Assembly: GCA_937915755.1 (NCBI GenBank)
Contig: CALGGR010000100.1
Span: forward strand, 1-32,025
DNA length: 32,025 nucleotides
Direction: 5' to 3'
Origin: an uncultured Fretibacterium sp.
Lineage (GTDB): Bacteria > Synergistota > Synergistia > Synergistales > Aminobacteriaceae
The first letter of the stretch is position 1, and each line of letters starts with the position of its first letter. Below, in pieces: positions 24,933 to 31,709 of this stretch. The notes beneath the pieces were generated by a model. It was given only the letters and a program-made list of their open reading frames with translations. It ran no database searches and was not told where the DNA came from. The position numbers and the translations under genes are program-made.

Positions 24933-25886
24933 CTACACCCTCCTCATCCTGTAATCTTCAGAGCGTTTGATTGATACCCACTCCCCGCGACCGAGAAGTC
25001 TCGACAAAATCGGCTGGATATATTGAGTTTTGTACCAGTCACCAAGCTCCTCCGGCGTTGTCGCGTTTGTTGTAACAATCGTCTGTAAATCGTGCGTATC
25101 CCTGTAGTTGATTATTTGCGCGAGGTAATCGCACCACGCTTCGGTGCAACGATCTTTACCGAGGTCGTCGATCACCAAGCACGGCACCTCCGAAAACTGC
25201 CGCATGAGGTCGTAGTACCCACCCGCAATATTCGCTTCACGGAGTTCGTTCGCCATTTCGTTTGATACGCGGAAGATAGCTTGTCGCCCTCCGCCCATTA
25301 CGTTGAGCGCAATCGCAATCGCTAAGTGCGTCTTTCCTGTCCCCCATCGTCCCGCGAGTATCAAGTTCGAGCCGTTCTTCGTGGCTTGTGTGGCACTTCG
25401 ATACGCATTCTTTAGCTCGTCGTTCTCGGTCTTGTAGGTCCTAAATGTGCAGGCGCGTTGTTTCGGTAGTAGCCCGCTCCGTGGGAAAAGTCTGTCGAGA
25501 TTGGCTTCGGCTTCTTTGGCCTGCTTGTGTGTGCATGTAATCTCCGGCGTCCAGTCAACACGAAGATACTCAAAGCCGCGCTGGTCTGTATCAACGTTTA
25601 TCACTGGCTTCCCCCCGTCGGGCAGTGAACACTCTCCCTTACAGTCGGCGCATGTTTGCTCAATGTGCTTTGCTTTGAGAACTGCCGCCACATCGACAAC
25701 GTGATCGCCCTCTCGCCCCGTGTAATCTGTCCGAAAAACTTTGTCGTCTTTGCCCGAAAATTTTTGCCGCAAATACTCCAAGGCTTCAGTGTCCCGCCGA
25801 GCTTTTAGATCCTCGACCTGACTTGCGTTCGCCGTGTTCAAAAACACCGTCGCCGACACCATCACGTCCGCAATTTTTGTTGCCAT
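24933..25886 (-). CDS. DnaC/DnaI-type helicase loader ATPase
   Basis: The 317-residue AAA+ protein has Walker A AGRWGTGKT (about 178-186), Walker B CLVIDDLG (about 236-243) and a TTN sensor motif. The N-terminal half has a C-x2-C-x3-C cluster (Cys79, 82, 86) plus Cys118, possibly a zinc site as in DnaI-type loaders. It would load the neighbouring DnaB-type helicase. The ATG at 25886 forms a TGATG overlap with the preceding gene. GGGAG lies nine bases upstream. Confidence 0.93.
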   Translation of the reverse strand: MATKIADVMVSATVFLNTANASQVEDLKARRDTEALEYLRQKFSGKDDKVFRTDYTGREGDHVVDVAAVLKAKHIEQTCADCKGECSLPDGGKPVINVDTDQRGFEYLRVDWTPEITCTHKQAKEAEANLDRLFPRSGLLPKQRACTFRTYKTENDELKNAYRSATQATKNGSNLILAGRWGTGKTHLAIAIALNVMGGGRQAIFRVSNEMANELREANIAGGYYDLMRQFSEVPCLVIDDLGKDRCTEAWCDYLAQIINYRDTHDLQTIVTTNATTPEELGDWYKTQYIQPILSRLLGRGEWVSIKRSEDYRMRRV

Positions 25887-26815
25887 CACAAAAGTCTCCC
25901 TTCGTTCACGTCTGCTTCAATGCGATCGAGTTCCCTGTCGAGTTCCTCCACAGTCAATTTTTTCCCGATACGCTCAACGTCCGCCGAGGTTACACCGCCT
26001 AATGCCGATTCGGATTTTGTTTTGTCCTCGCGTTTCTTGCGCGATTGCTGATACTCAAGGGCATTAGCGATGTAACTAAACGTCAGTGCAGTCACCGACT
26101 GTGCTCTACGCCGGAATCTGTCGCAGGCCGTGTCAATCTCGCGTTGGATTCGCGCCGGAGTGTGGTTTAGGTTGAGCCTTCGCAGTGCCTTGAGGTCTTC
26201 GAGGGTGAGCGAAGAACGCCCGGTTTCGTGTAAAAAGTACTTCGCCGTTGTTCTGAGAGCGTCCGGAACTTCCTCAAGAGCGATAGCTTCTTCGCACTTT
26301 TGACTTTCTTTTTCCTGAGCAGGGCCGGTGTTTTCAGGTGTTTGTTTTTTGTTCTCACTCTCAGCCGATTGTTCGGGGAGGTCATCTCCCCCCGTAGGGA
26401 GTGTTTTAATATAGTTCCCTTGGTATACTTCATGTGACACTGGTGTCACTAGGGTAGTGTCATCAGTGTCACATGGGGCGGATTGCGGAGGCGTCGCGTA
26501 GCATTCAGCGTGATGCCCAATGAGTTTTGTGAGGGATGACGTTTTGCCTTTGCCTTTTTCGACGCGGGTAACCCGCGCAATCATCCCGCGTGATTCAAGC
26601 TCCTCATAAGCGCGCATAACTGTTCGAGTGGAGTATCCTGTGATTCCCGCGACGGTTGCATTGCTAGGCCAACACGAGCGATTTTGGATTGACGCGAATC
26701 GACAGAGCACCGTAAAGACGAAACGAGCTGTGGATGATAAAACCGTATCCATGACAACGTCGAAGTCGACACATATCCACCAAAAATCTTTAGATTGCTG
26801 TCTCTCAACCTGCAT
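25886..26815 (-). CDS. phage replication initiator with winged HTH (HTH_36-type)
   Basis: The 309-residue protein has an N-terminal winged-helix domain (about 20-90): WPSNATVAGITGYSTRTVMR followed by AYEELESRGMIARV, a typical HTH_36 motif. The rest is charged and probably disordered around 110-210, then helical (LRRLNLNHTPARIQREID, about 215-300). The gene precedes the helicase loader and helicase, the place of lambda O-like or DnaD-like initiators. An inverted/direct repeat cluster inside the gene is a candidate origin. The start at 26815 is set by GGAGGAGGTTACAC. Confidence 0.8.
   Translation of the reverse strand: MQVERQQSKDFWWICVDFDVVMDTVLSSTARFVFTVLCRFASIQNRSCWPSNATVAGITGYSTRTVMRAYEELESRGMIARVTRVEKGKGKTSSLTKLIGHHAECYATPPQSAPCDTDDTTLVTPVSHEVYQGNYIKTLPTGGDDLPEQSAESENKKQTPENTGPAQEKESQKCEEAIALEEVPDALRTTAKYFLHETGRSSLTLEDLKALRRLNLNHTPARIQREIDTACDRFRRRAQSVTALTFSYIANALEYQQSRKKREDKTKSESALGGVTSADVERIGKKLTVEELDRELDRIEADVNEGRLL
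26431..26475. other. iteron-like cluster, candidate replication origin
   Basis: A perfect 11-bp inverted repeat (CATGTGACACT at 26431-26441 and AGTGTCACATG at 26465-26475) encloses two more variants of the same octamer, GTGTCACT and GTGTCATC, so four copies of a GTGTCAC-like word occur in 45 bp. It lies inside the putative initiator gene, as lambda's origin lies in gene O. AT-richer DNA (ATATAGTTCC) borders it. Confidence 0.55.
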
Positions 26816-27023
26816 GTGTAACCTCCTCCAATCCCTTTTTGATAGCGTATGTGTCCAACATGGTTTGAGCCTTCTCGACATTCAAGCACACAGGGATCGG
26901 CTTGAATTGTTTGTATCCTCCCGCCGTTTTGTGACACACCATGAAAAGGTCGGGATTCTTCGCGCACTGTACCCCTATCACTTTCTTGCCGTAGCGGTAA
27001 GTTTTACCGAAGAAATCTGCCAT
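26805..27023 (-). CDS. small early protein, unknown
   Basis: The 72-residue protein begins MADFFGKTYRYGKKVIGVQC and contains NPDLFMVCHKTAGGYKQFK. I recognise no family. GGAGGTG precedes the ATG at 27023. Its end overlaps the initiator gene by 11 bases, suggesting coupled translation in the early operon. Confidence 0.65.
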   Translation of the reverse strand: MADFFGKTYRYGKKVIGVQCAKNPDLFMVCHKTAGGYKQFKPIPVCLNVEKAQTMLDTYAIKKGLEEVTHAG

Positions 27024-27231
27024 AGTTTGCTGACACCTCCAAATGCTTTTTTGCAATCTCACTACACTCATATAACTTTTTATGTATGACACGCATTGCC
27101 TGAACATCGTCGGGCGACGCTCCGTCGTAAACATCAATGACTCCCACGAACGCCGACAGCATTGAGTGGATCGTCTGCCAGCGTTCGTGTCGTTTACGCT
27201 GGATGTTGAACTTGCGATTAAATCTGTTCAT
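27004..27231 (-). CDS. small early protein, unknown
   Basis: The 75-residue basic, helical protein begins MNRFNRKFNIQRKRHERWQT. It overlaps the upstream gene by ATGA and the downstream gene by 20 bases. No domain is recognised. Confidence 0.65.
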   Translation of the reverse strand: MNRFNRKFNIQRKRHERWQTIHSMLSAFVGVIDVYDGASPDDVQAMRVIHKKLYECSEIAKKHLEVSANYGRFLR

Positions 27232-27761
27232 TTATCATCAATGATTCGGAGAAGTCGCGCCAATCTCCCGCGCACCTCACGCGTAAGGTCAACGGAGTAA
27301 GTCCCCTCCCAGAGCAGCTGGTCAATAATGGTGCAGGTCTCGTGCATCACGGCGTATATAAGTTTGGAGTAAGTGCAGACACGAGTGTTCATGACATGAT
27401 TGAACCCTTCAGATAGCCTTTTGCCCCACCGATCCACACTTTGCCATTCTTCATACAGTTCGGGCATGGGATCAAAGACTTCCTCGTCGTTGTCGCCAAA
27501 ATCAATGACTTCGGCAAAATTACTAAAGTCATATACATTGTCCACAAGTTTCCGAAGGGCCGATAAATCATCTTCCGAATTAGCTTTATCTGTGTGTACA
27601 CTCACAATGGCATCGAAAGCAACCACTTCAAATTGTTTCAATAGGTTGTACATAAACAACGCATTGGCATAAAGATTAGCCGCTGTTTCCTTGTTGATCA
27701 CAGACCTAGGTTCAAACGTTTTGACTAATTTTCCGTCGTAGTAAATGTCCATTTTTGCCAT
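27228..27761 (-). CDS. early protein of unknown function, 177 aa
   Basis: This acidic, mainly helical protein begins MAKMDIYYDGKLVKTFEPR and contains VFDPMPELYEEWQSVDRWG. I recognise no family. AGGTG lies about seven bases before the ATG. It is translationally coupled to the next gene by a four-base overlap. Its position suggests an early takeover or replication-accessory role, but nothing in the sequence shows which. Confidence 0.7.
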   Translation of the reverse strand: MAKMDIYYDGKLVKTFEPRSVINKETAANLYANALFMYNLLKQFEVVAFDAIVSVHTDKANSEDDLSALRKLVDNVYDFSNFAEVIDFGDNDEEVFDPMPELYEEWQSVDRWGKRLSEGFNHVMNTRVCTYSKLIYAVMHETCTIIDQLLWEGTYSVDLTREVRGRLARLLRIIDDK

Positions 27762-27788
27762 TTTCTTTCACCTATCTTGCCTTCTGTT

Positions 27789-27947
27789 CTAAGCATCTCT
27801 AGCTTCCTGCATGGAGGGGCGATAGATAATGACTCCACAATCCTCGCAAACAGCCTCATATGGTGAATGTGAATATTCCTGTCTCACATCAATATTGACA
27901 CTCCCACAGAATGGACAGGGTTTCAGCACGTCCGTATGCTTTATCAT
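27789..27947 (-). CDS. Lar-like small zinc-ribbon peptide, 52 aa
   Basis: A short ORF starts at ATG 27947 after AAGGAG and ends with TAG at 27789-27791. It encodes MIKHTDVLKPCPFCGSVN, a second pair CEDCG, and ends QEARDA. The two CxxC knuckles form one zinc ribbon of the Lar/DUF type. It resembles the protein at 23.2-23.4 kb (KPCPFCG), so the prophage carries two members. Function is unknown; Lar-type proteins alleviate restriction in Rac prophage. Confidence 0.75.
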   Translation of the reverse strand: MIKHTDVLKPCPFCGSVNIDVRQEYSHSPYEAVCEDCGVIIYRPSMQEARDA

Positions 27948-27968
27948 TTTTTCTCCTTCCCTGCGACA

Positions 27969-28134
27969 TCAGCCACACTTACTCCAACACCCATTCGGGC
28001 ATTTCACGCACCCGGACTCGTGTATAAGCTCCGCACCGCAATACTCGCAATGATCCTCATTATCTTGCGTGTTTGTCTCCTCAGCTCCAAGATAAGCGGG
28101 CGGTAAGTCCTTGCTCTTTCGAACGTCCTTTATA
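27969..28134 (-). pseudogene. zinc-ribbon gene remnant cut by the IS
   Basis: The minus-strand frame ends with TGA at 27969-27971 and codes a C-terminal zinc finger (CEYCGAEL and CVKCPNGCWSKCG, with four CxxC/CxxxC-type cysteines). Upstream it reads KDVRKSKDLPPAYLGAE up to the IS boundary, then meets a stop within the element. Joining the sequence across the insertion does not give a clear ATG either, so the original start is unresolved. It is likely a broken early gene. Confidence 0.5.
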
Positions 28135-28203
28135 CAGTGTCGTCAAAATAAATAATCTGTGATAAATTATTAAAAATTTTTATTTCAAGAGTGGGAATTT
28201 TTT

Positions 28204-28967
28204 ATGAAATCTGAACATCATAGACATGACATATCTGATAGAGCATGGGAATTATTGAAAAATCATTTACCTGGACAAAAGGGAAAGCGTGGAGGACAGG
28301 CTCGTGATAACAGACAGTTTATTAATGCTGTCATTTGGATTTTACGCACTGGTGCTCCATGGCGGGATTTGCCTCCGGATTACGGGGACTGGAAAAACAC
28401 TCACCGCCGTTTCTGTCGTTGGCGAGACAGAGGAGTATGGGAAAAGTTATTCAAATTATTTGTCCAAGATCCTGATTTTGAATGGCTTATGATAGATGCT
28501 TCATATATCAAAGTCCATCCCCACGCGGCAGGAGCAGTCGGAGGCAACCAAGCAATGGGCCGTACAAAAGGGGGCTCAACACGAAGATACACCTTGCAGT
28601 AGATTCTTTTGGAATGCCTATTCGCGTCATTGCTACAGACGGAACTGTTGCAGACTGTTCTATGGCTGGTGAACTTATTGATGGCGTTGAGGCTGATTAC
28701 CTTTTGGCGGATAGAGGTTATGATACTGACGCGGTTATTGAGCAGGCTACAGAAGCAGGGATAGAAGTTGTTATTCCACCGAAGAAAAATCGAAAGAAGC
28801 AGCGGGAATATAACAAAGACATATATGAAAATCGTCATCAAGTAGAAAACACGTTTTTAAAATTAAAACAGTGGCGAGGCATTGCAACCCGCTATGCGAA
28901 GAAAGCATCCTCATTCATAGCTTCTGTGCAGATAGGCGCGATGTTCATGTGGCTTAATATATTATGA
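28204..28967 (+). CDS. IS5-family transposase, two frames joined by -1 frameshift
   Basis: Frame A (28204-28602) carries the N-terminal DUF4096-like part (DISDRAWELLKNHLPGQKGK, TGAPWRDLPPDYGDWK). Frame B carries the DDE catalytic part, with VDSFGMPIRVIATDGTVADC, LLADRGYDTDAV and a C-terminal ENRHQVENTFLKLKQWRG. The frames join at A_AAA_GGG to give about 254 residues, the normal length. Both catalytic halves look intact, so the element may still be active. Confidence 0.9.
28566..28572 (+). promoter_or_regulatory. programmed -1 frameshift site A_AAA_GGG in the IS transposase
   Basis: In frame A the codons ACA AAA GGG form a canonical A_AAA_GGG heptamer. Slipping back one base continues as GGG CTC AAC ACG, the frame of the catalytic half (GLNTK). 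Similar signals control transposase synthesis in several IS families. Confidence 0.8.
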
Positions 28968-28984
28968 CGACACTGTATAACACC

Positions 28985-29002
28985 GACGAGTGACTTCTCG
29001 TC
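28985..29002. other. short hairpin beside the IS
   Basis: GACGAG and CTCGTC form a perfect 6-bp stem with a six-base loop in the 63-bp gap between the IS and the HTH_17 gene. No T run follows on the minus strand. Its role is unknown. Confidence 0.35.
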
Positions 29003-29038
29003 ATGAGGAGACGTTCTTCATGACTCAGGATTTTTGCT

Positions 29039-29425
29039 TTACTCACTGCTGACTTCCTCCTTCCTTCGACTCTTCAACGGGCGACCTCTCCGCTTCGGAG
29101 CAGTGCTGACTGTGATGTTCACCGTCGTTCCGTTCAGTCGTTCACGCCATTCCAAAATATCTGACAGTCTCCAGCGCGTGGCCTTCTCCGAAAACTTCAG
29201 ACCGGGCGGTAACTTCCCTTCCTTCAACCATTCCCAAAAAGTTGAGTAGGCAATGTTCAGCCTGTCGCAGATCTGTTTAGGATCGAGCCATTCATCGGAG
29301 GGCAAAGGCGCAGGCGGCGTTTGCGCAGGCGGCGAATCGTTCATCTCGGCAACGTAACTCTCAAGGTCTTCGAGTTCCCTTTTCAAAACGCGAATCCGGA
29401 AAAGCACGGCGTTTTTGTCTGTCAT
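29039..29425 (-). CDS. HTH_17/excisionase-like DNA-binding protein
   Basis: The 128-residue protein begins MTDKNAVLFRIRVLKRELED, a short coiled coil, followed by a winged-helix of the excisionase/AlpA type: DEWLDPKQICDRLNIAYS, TFWEWLKEGKLPPG and RWRLSDILEWRERL. A basic tail (PKRRGRPLKSRRKEE) follows. The start is chosen after the stop of the upstream gene. It could be an excisionase or an early regulator; the proline-rich linker and AT-hook-like tail make it longer than typical Xis. Confidence 0.75.
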   Translation of the reverse strand: MTDKNAVLFRIRVLKRELEDLESYVAEMNDSPPAQTPPAPLPSDEWLDPKQICDRLNIAYSTFWEWLKEGKLPPGLKFSEKATRWRLSDILEWRERLNGTTVNITVSTAPKRRGRPLKSRRKEEVSSE

Positions 29426-29426
29426 A

Positions 29427-29609
29427 TCAGTCAGTCCCCTCTCTGGCGAATGGAGTGCTGAAGGTGCGCCCGAGTAGGTATGTGAAATAGTCGCCTTGAT
29501 TCTGGACTTCGAGAAGTTCCCAACAGTCATTCTTATCCCGAAGAAGCTCGTTGACTTCGTCGGGGTTGGTGATGACTTTGATTTCGCGAATGTCTGACGG
29601 ATGAATCAT
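29427..29609 (-). CDS. small early protein, 60 aa
   Basis: The protein begins MIHPSDIREIKVITNPDEVN and contains CWELLEVQNQGDYFTYLLGR, a pattern seen in short phage and plasmid proteins of unknown role (DUF2671-like or beta-strand-rich). TAGGAGCACATC lies before the ATG. It sits directly after the XRE regulator. Confidence 0.7.
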   Translation of the reverse strand: MIHPSDIREIKVITNPDEVNELLRDKNDCWELLEVQNQGDYFTYLLGRTFSTPFAREGTD

Positions 29610-29618
29610 GATGTGCTC

Positions 29619-30044
29619 CTATGCCGGTTGAATTGCGCCGCGTCTAATCTGGACCTCGAACGCGCTGTCAATATCCGCGCAGAGTTTTCGTTTGAGTTCT
29701 TCTTTTTCGGCGTAAGTCTTTGGAAGCCCAGCACCTTTAATGCCAATTTCCCCTAACTTTCCTAGGAATAGTTCGAATAAATTCCCGTTCATATTTATCT
29801 CTCCCTTCTCGAATTTGTCCCAGTCGTATGAGAGGGTTACTTGAATTTTGCCGTCGCTCGGACCGTTGAGGAGTTCATCAACACTCACGTGGAGTGCTTC
29901 TGCTACCTTCCGTGCAACTTCTAAAGATGGTGTTACCACACCCCGCTCGTACCTGGAAAAGGAGTTGGCATTTATGCCAGTGAGATTTTCGAGGTCCATA
30001 TGAGATAATCCCCGTTTTTGTCGTATTAACTTCAATCCCTTCAA
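29619..30044 (-). CDS. XRE-family regulator (Cro-like position)
   Basis: The 141-residue protein has an N-terminal HTH_3 domain (LKLIRQKRGLSHMDLENLTG, then INANSFSRYERGVVTPSLE, about 3-58) and a C-terminal helical part. The TTG start is set by AAGGAGGTGAG just upstream. It is the first gene transcribed leftward from the switch promoter, the place of Cro or an early repressor. A longer form from 30101 would run through the promoter and is rejected. Confidence 0.85.
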   Translation of the reverse strand: MKGLKLIRQKRGLSHMDLENLTGINANSFSRYERGVVTPSLEVARKVAEALHVSVDELLNGPSDGKIQVTLSYDWDKFEKGEINMNGNLFELFLGKLGEIGIKGAGLPKTYAEKEELKRKLCADIDSAFEVQIRRGAIQPA

Positions 30045-30072
30045 AAACTCACCTCCTTGATGAATATGAGAA

Positions 30073-30114
30073 ATTATACAAATTTGCATTGTCTTTGTCA
30101 ATACAAATTTGTAT
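30073..30114 (-). promoter_or_regulatory. leftward switch promoter with two operators
   Basis: On the minus strand TTGACA (30101-30096) and TATAAT (30078-30073) are both perfect consensus, with a 17-base spacer. Two copies of an ATACAAATTTGTAT-type palindrome overlap it: ATACAAATTTGCAT (30076-30089) and the perfect ATACAAATTTGTAT (30101-30114), 25 bp apart. A repressor bound there would block RNA polymerase. The early operon of about 9 kb follows. Confidence 0.85.
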
Positions 30115-30136
30115 TTTAGTCAAAACATTAAAGCTC

Positions 30137-30165
30137 TTGTTTTTTCGACGTCAAATCTGTATTTT
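30137..30165 (+). promoter_or_regulatory. candidate rightward promoter with third operator half-site
   Basis: TTGTTT and TATTTT are separated by 17 bases on the plus strand, about 30 bp before the XRE gene start. A degenerate operator-like word, TCAAATCTGTATTTTAATCA (30151-30170), overlaps the -10 region and resembles the right half of the second operator with its flank. The match to consensus is only moderate. Confidence 0.4.
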
Positions 30166-30198
30166 AATCATGACAGATACTCAGGGAGGTGAACAAAT

Positions 30199-30597
30199 GT
30201 GCCTATTGGGGACAGGATTAAAGAATTACGGACGAAGTTGAGATTGTCGCAGGGAGAGTTAGGAGATAAGATCGACACTGACAGCTCGATAGTTTCTCGA
30301 TGGGAAACCAACAGAGTACGCCCCAGCCATAGGTATATAGCCAAACTTGCGAAGGCATTAGGGACATCGGCAGATTATCTGCTTGGGGACACAGATGATC
30401 CGTCTCCATCTGATAATATGTTGTTGCTCACTCCATCGGTAGAAGATGCTGATGTTCCCAAACGTTTGATTATCAAAAATAGAGATATGTATGTTGACTT
30501 GCCTGAGACCGCGGAGGGGTTTGAGATCCTGCGAAAATTTTTCGATATGCAAGCCATGAAGAATGGGATGTCGCCGACTGCAGTCGTGGCGATGTGA
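30199..30597 (+). CDS. XRE-family repressor (CI-like position)
   Basis: The 132-residue protein has an HTH_3 domain (IKELRTKLRLSQGELGDKI, IVSRWETNRVRPSHRYIAKL, ADYLLGDTDDP, about 3-65) typical of Gram-positive-type phage repressors, followed by an acidic linker and a short C-terminal region (LPETAEGFEILRKFF). The GTG start lies eight bases after GGAGGT. It is divergent from the leftward XRE gene over the operator region, the standard lysis-lysogeny switch arrangement. No LexA-type autocleavage domain is visible. Confidence 0.85.
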   Translation: MPIGDRIKELRTKLRLSQGELGDKIDTDSSIVSRWETNRVRPSHRYIAKLAKALGTSADYLLGDTDDPSPSDNMLLLTPSVEDADVPKRLIIKNRDMYVDLPETAEGFEILRKFFDMQAMKNGMSPTAVVAM

Positions 30598-30612
30598 GAG
30601 TGAGGCGCAAAA

Positions 30613-31389
30613 GTGTTTACGAAAGTTGTCGGGGTAACACACAAAAATAGAGACGGGACAAGTCGGCAGAGAATATTAGAGAAAATGCGACGCGAAGATC
30701 GCGAAGGTGAGGCCGTTTATCTCATACATGAACCTGATAATCCATTCGATGAAAACGCCGTGAAGGTTGAGAACTCCGACGGTAAGCAGCTGGGGTATTT
30801 GAATAGTGAGTTGGCTGAAGACCTCGTGGAGAGGATGGAGAATGGAGAAGTCTTCAAGGCGGTTATTTCGGAGTTCACGGGCGGTGATGAGCTGAGGGAG
30901 AACATCGGCTGTAACTTAGAGATCACTTCCGAGCGGGCAAATCCTTCACGGAGTGCATTTCCGCAAGTTGAATCGTCAACCTCTAAGCCGACCGTAACTC
31001 AAGATGATTGGGCAATTTTGTGTGTTGTAGCTTTAGCTGTGTCTATTGCATTGATAGTAGTGGTGTCGCGTATAAGTAGCACGAAGGTTGAAGAGTCAAC
31101 GAAGTCGTGGGTACATCCATATCTTAGAGACGGTGGTGCAGCGGCGCAGTCGGTGAGCGTCGACAAAGAAGCGGAAGCCCGGAGGAAAGCACAACGTGAA
31201 GCACAGAAAAAGGCGGTCGCTCAAGAGCTGTATGAGTTGCGGAAGAAATTGACTTCGACGTTTGATGAAGTTGAGCGTGTTAAGTGGATTTATGACAAGA
31301 CAACAAAGAAATTGATTGATCGGAGGACAAGCCGGAAGAGTTATTTTTACATTTATCTAGGACAACGAGAGGGAGCGGAGACAATGTGA
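30613..31389 (+). CDS. HIRAN-domain protein with membrane segment
   Basis: Residues about 1-106 form a HIRAN domain (TKVVGVTHKN, LIHEPDNPFDENAVKV, QLGYLNSELAEDL), which binds DNA 3' ends or damaged DNA in other proteins. A single membrane segment follows at about 133-152 (WAILCVVALAVSIALIVVV). The C-terminal part (about 175-245) is a charged coiled coil. HIRAN domains are usually fused to helicases or nucleases, so a membrane-linked form is unusual. It is transcribed with the repressor and therefore probably expressed in the lysogen. Confidence 0.82.
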   Translation: MFTKVVGVTHKNRDGTSRQRILEKMRREDREGEAVYLIHEPDNPFDENAVKVENSDGKQLGYLNSELAEDLVERMENGEVFKAVISEFTGGDELRENIGCNLEITSERANPSRSAFPQVESSTSKPTVTQDDWAILCVVALAVSIALIVVVSRISSTKVEESTKSWVHPYLRDGGAAAQSVSVDKEAEARRKAQREAQKKAVAQELYELRKKLTSTFDEVERVKWIYDKTTKKLIDRRTSRKSYFYIYLGQREGAETM

Positions 31390-31443
31390 CCGAGACTTCG
31401 TGCTGGTTTTTTACGTTCGGACTGGATTCACTTTGACCGGATT

Positions 31444-31704
31444 GTGGTGAATATCGACGGGGATGTCGGGCAGTTGTCGTTTAAGTATTTTGATGTACAG
31501 CGGGATGTTTTGGGCGGAGATACTGTGTCGGAGTATGTCGATGTGCCAGCGCAGAAATGGGAGAATCTGATAAAGCGGATGGCGAAGGGGAAGAAAGTTA
31601 CGGTGAGGTTCGTTGGGTCTCAGTATCGGCATGATTTCACGATGACGATGGAGCAGAAAAGTGCGTTGTGGAATATCTGGCGGGTGTATGAGTTGATGAG
31701 GTAA
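31444..31704 (+). CDS. small protein in lysogenic arm
   Basis: The 86-residue protein starts at GTG (MVNIDGDVGQLSFKYF) and contains VPAQKWENLIKRMAKGKKVTV. It has no recognised family. The reading frame is open back to the TGA of the HIRAN gene, so a longer form is possible. Its nearness to the repressor suggests lysogenic expression. Confidence 0.55.
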   Translation: MVNIDGDVGQLSFKYFDVQRDVLGGDTVSEYVDVPAQKWENLIKRMAKGKKVTVRFVGSQYRHDFTMTMEQKSALWNIWRVYELMR

Positions 31705-31709
31705 TTGCA

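Larger units (their letters stand above)
28135..28975 (+). mobile_element. complete IS5-family element, 841 bp
   Basis: The ends carry matching inverted repeats beginning CAGTGTCGTCA, and the flanks repeat TATA (28131-28134 and 28976-28979), a target duplication of the TA-rich kind made by IS5/IS427-type elements. It contains one transposase gene split by a -1 frameshift site. It is inserted in the early region between the HTH_17 gene and the zinc-ribbon remnant, with its transcription opposite to the phage operon. Confidence 0.92.

Noticed and set aside
30045..30101. Longer N-terminus of the leftward XRE protein
   Set aside because: It would place the start within the promoter; the TTG at 30044 has a strong ribosome site.
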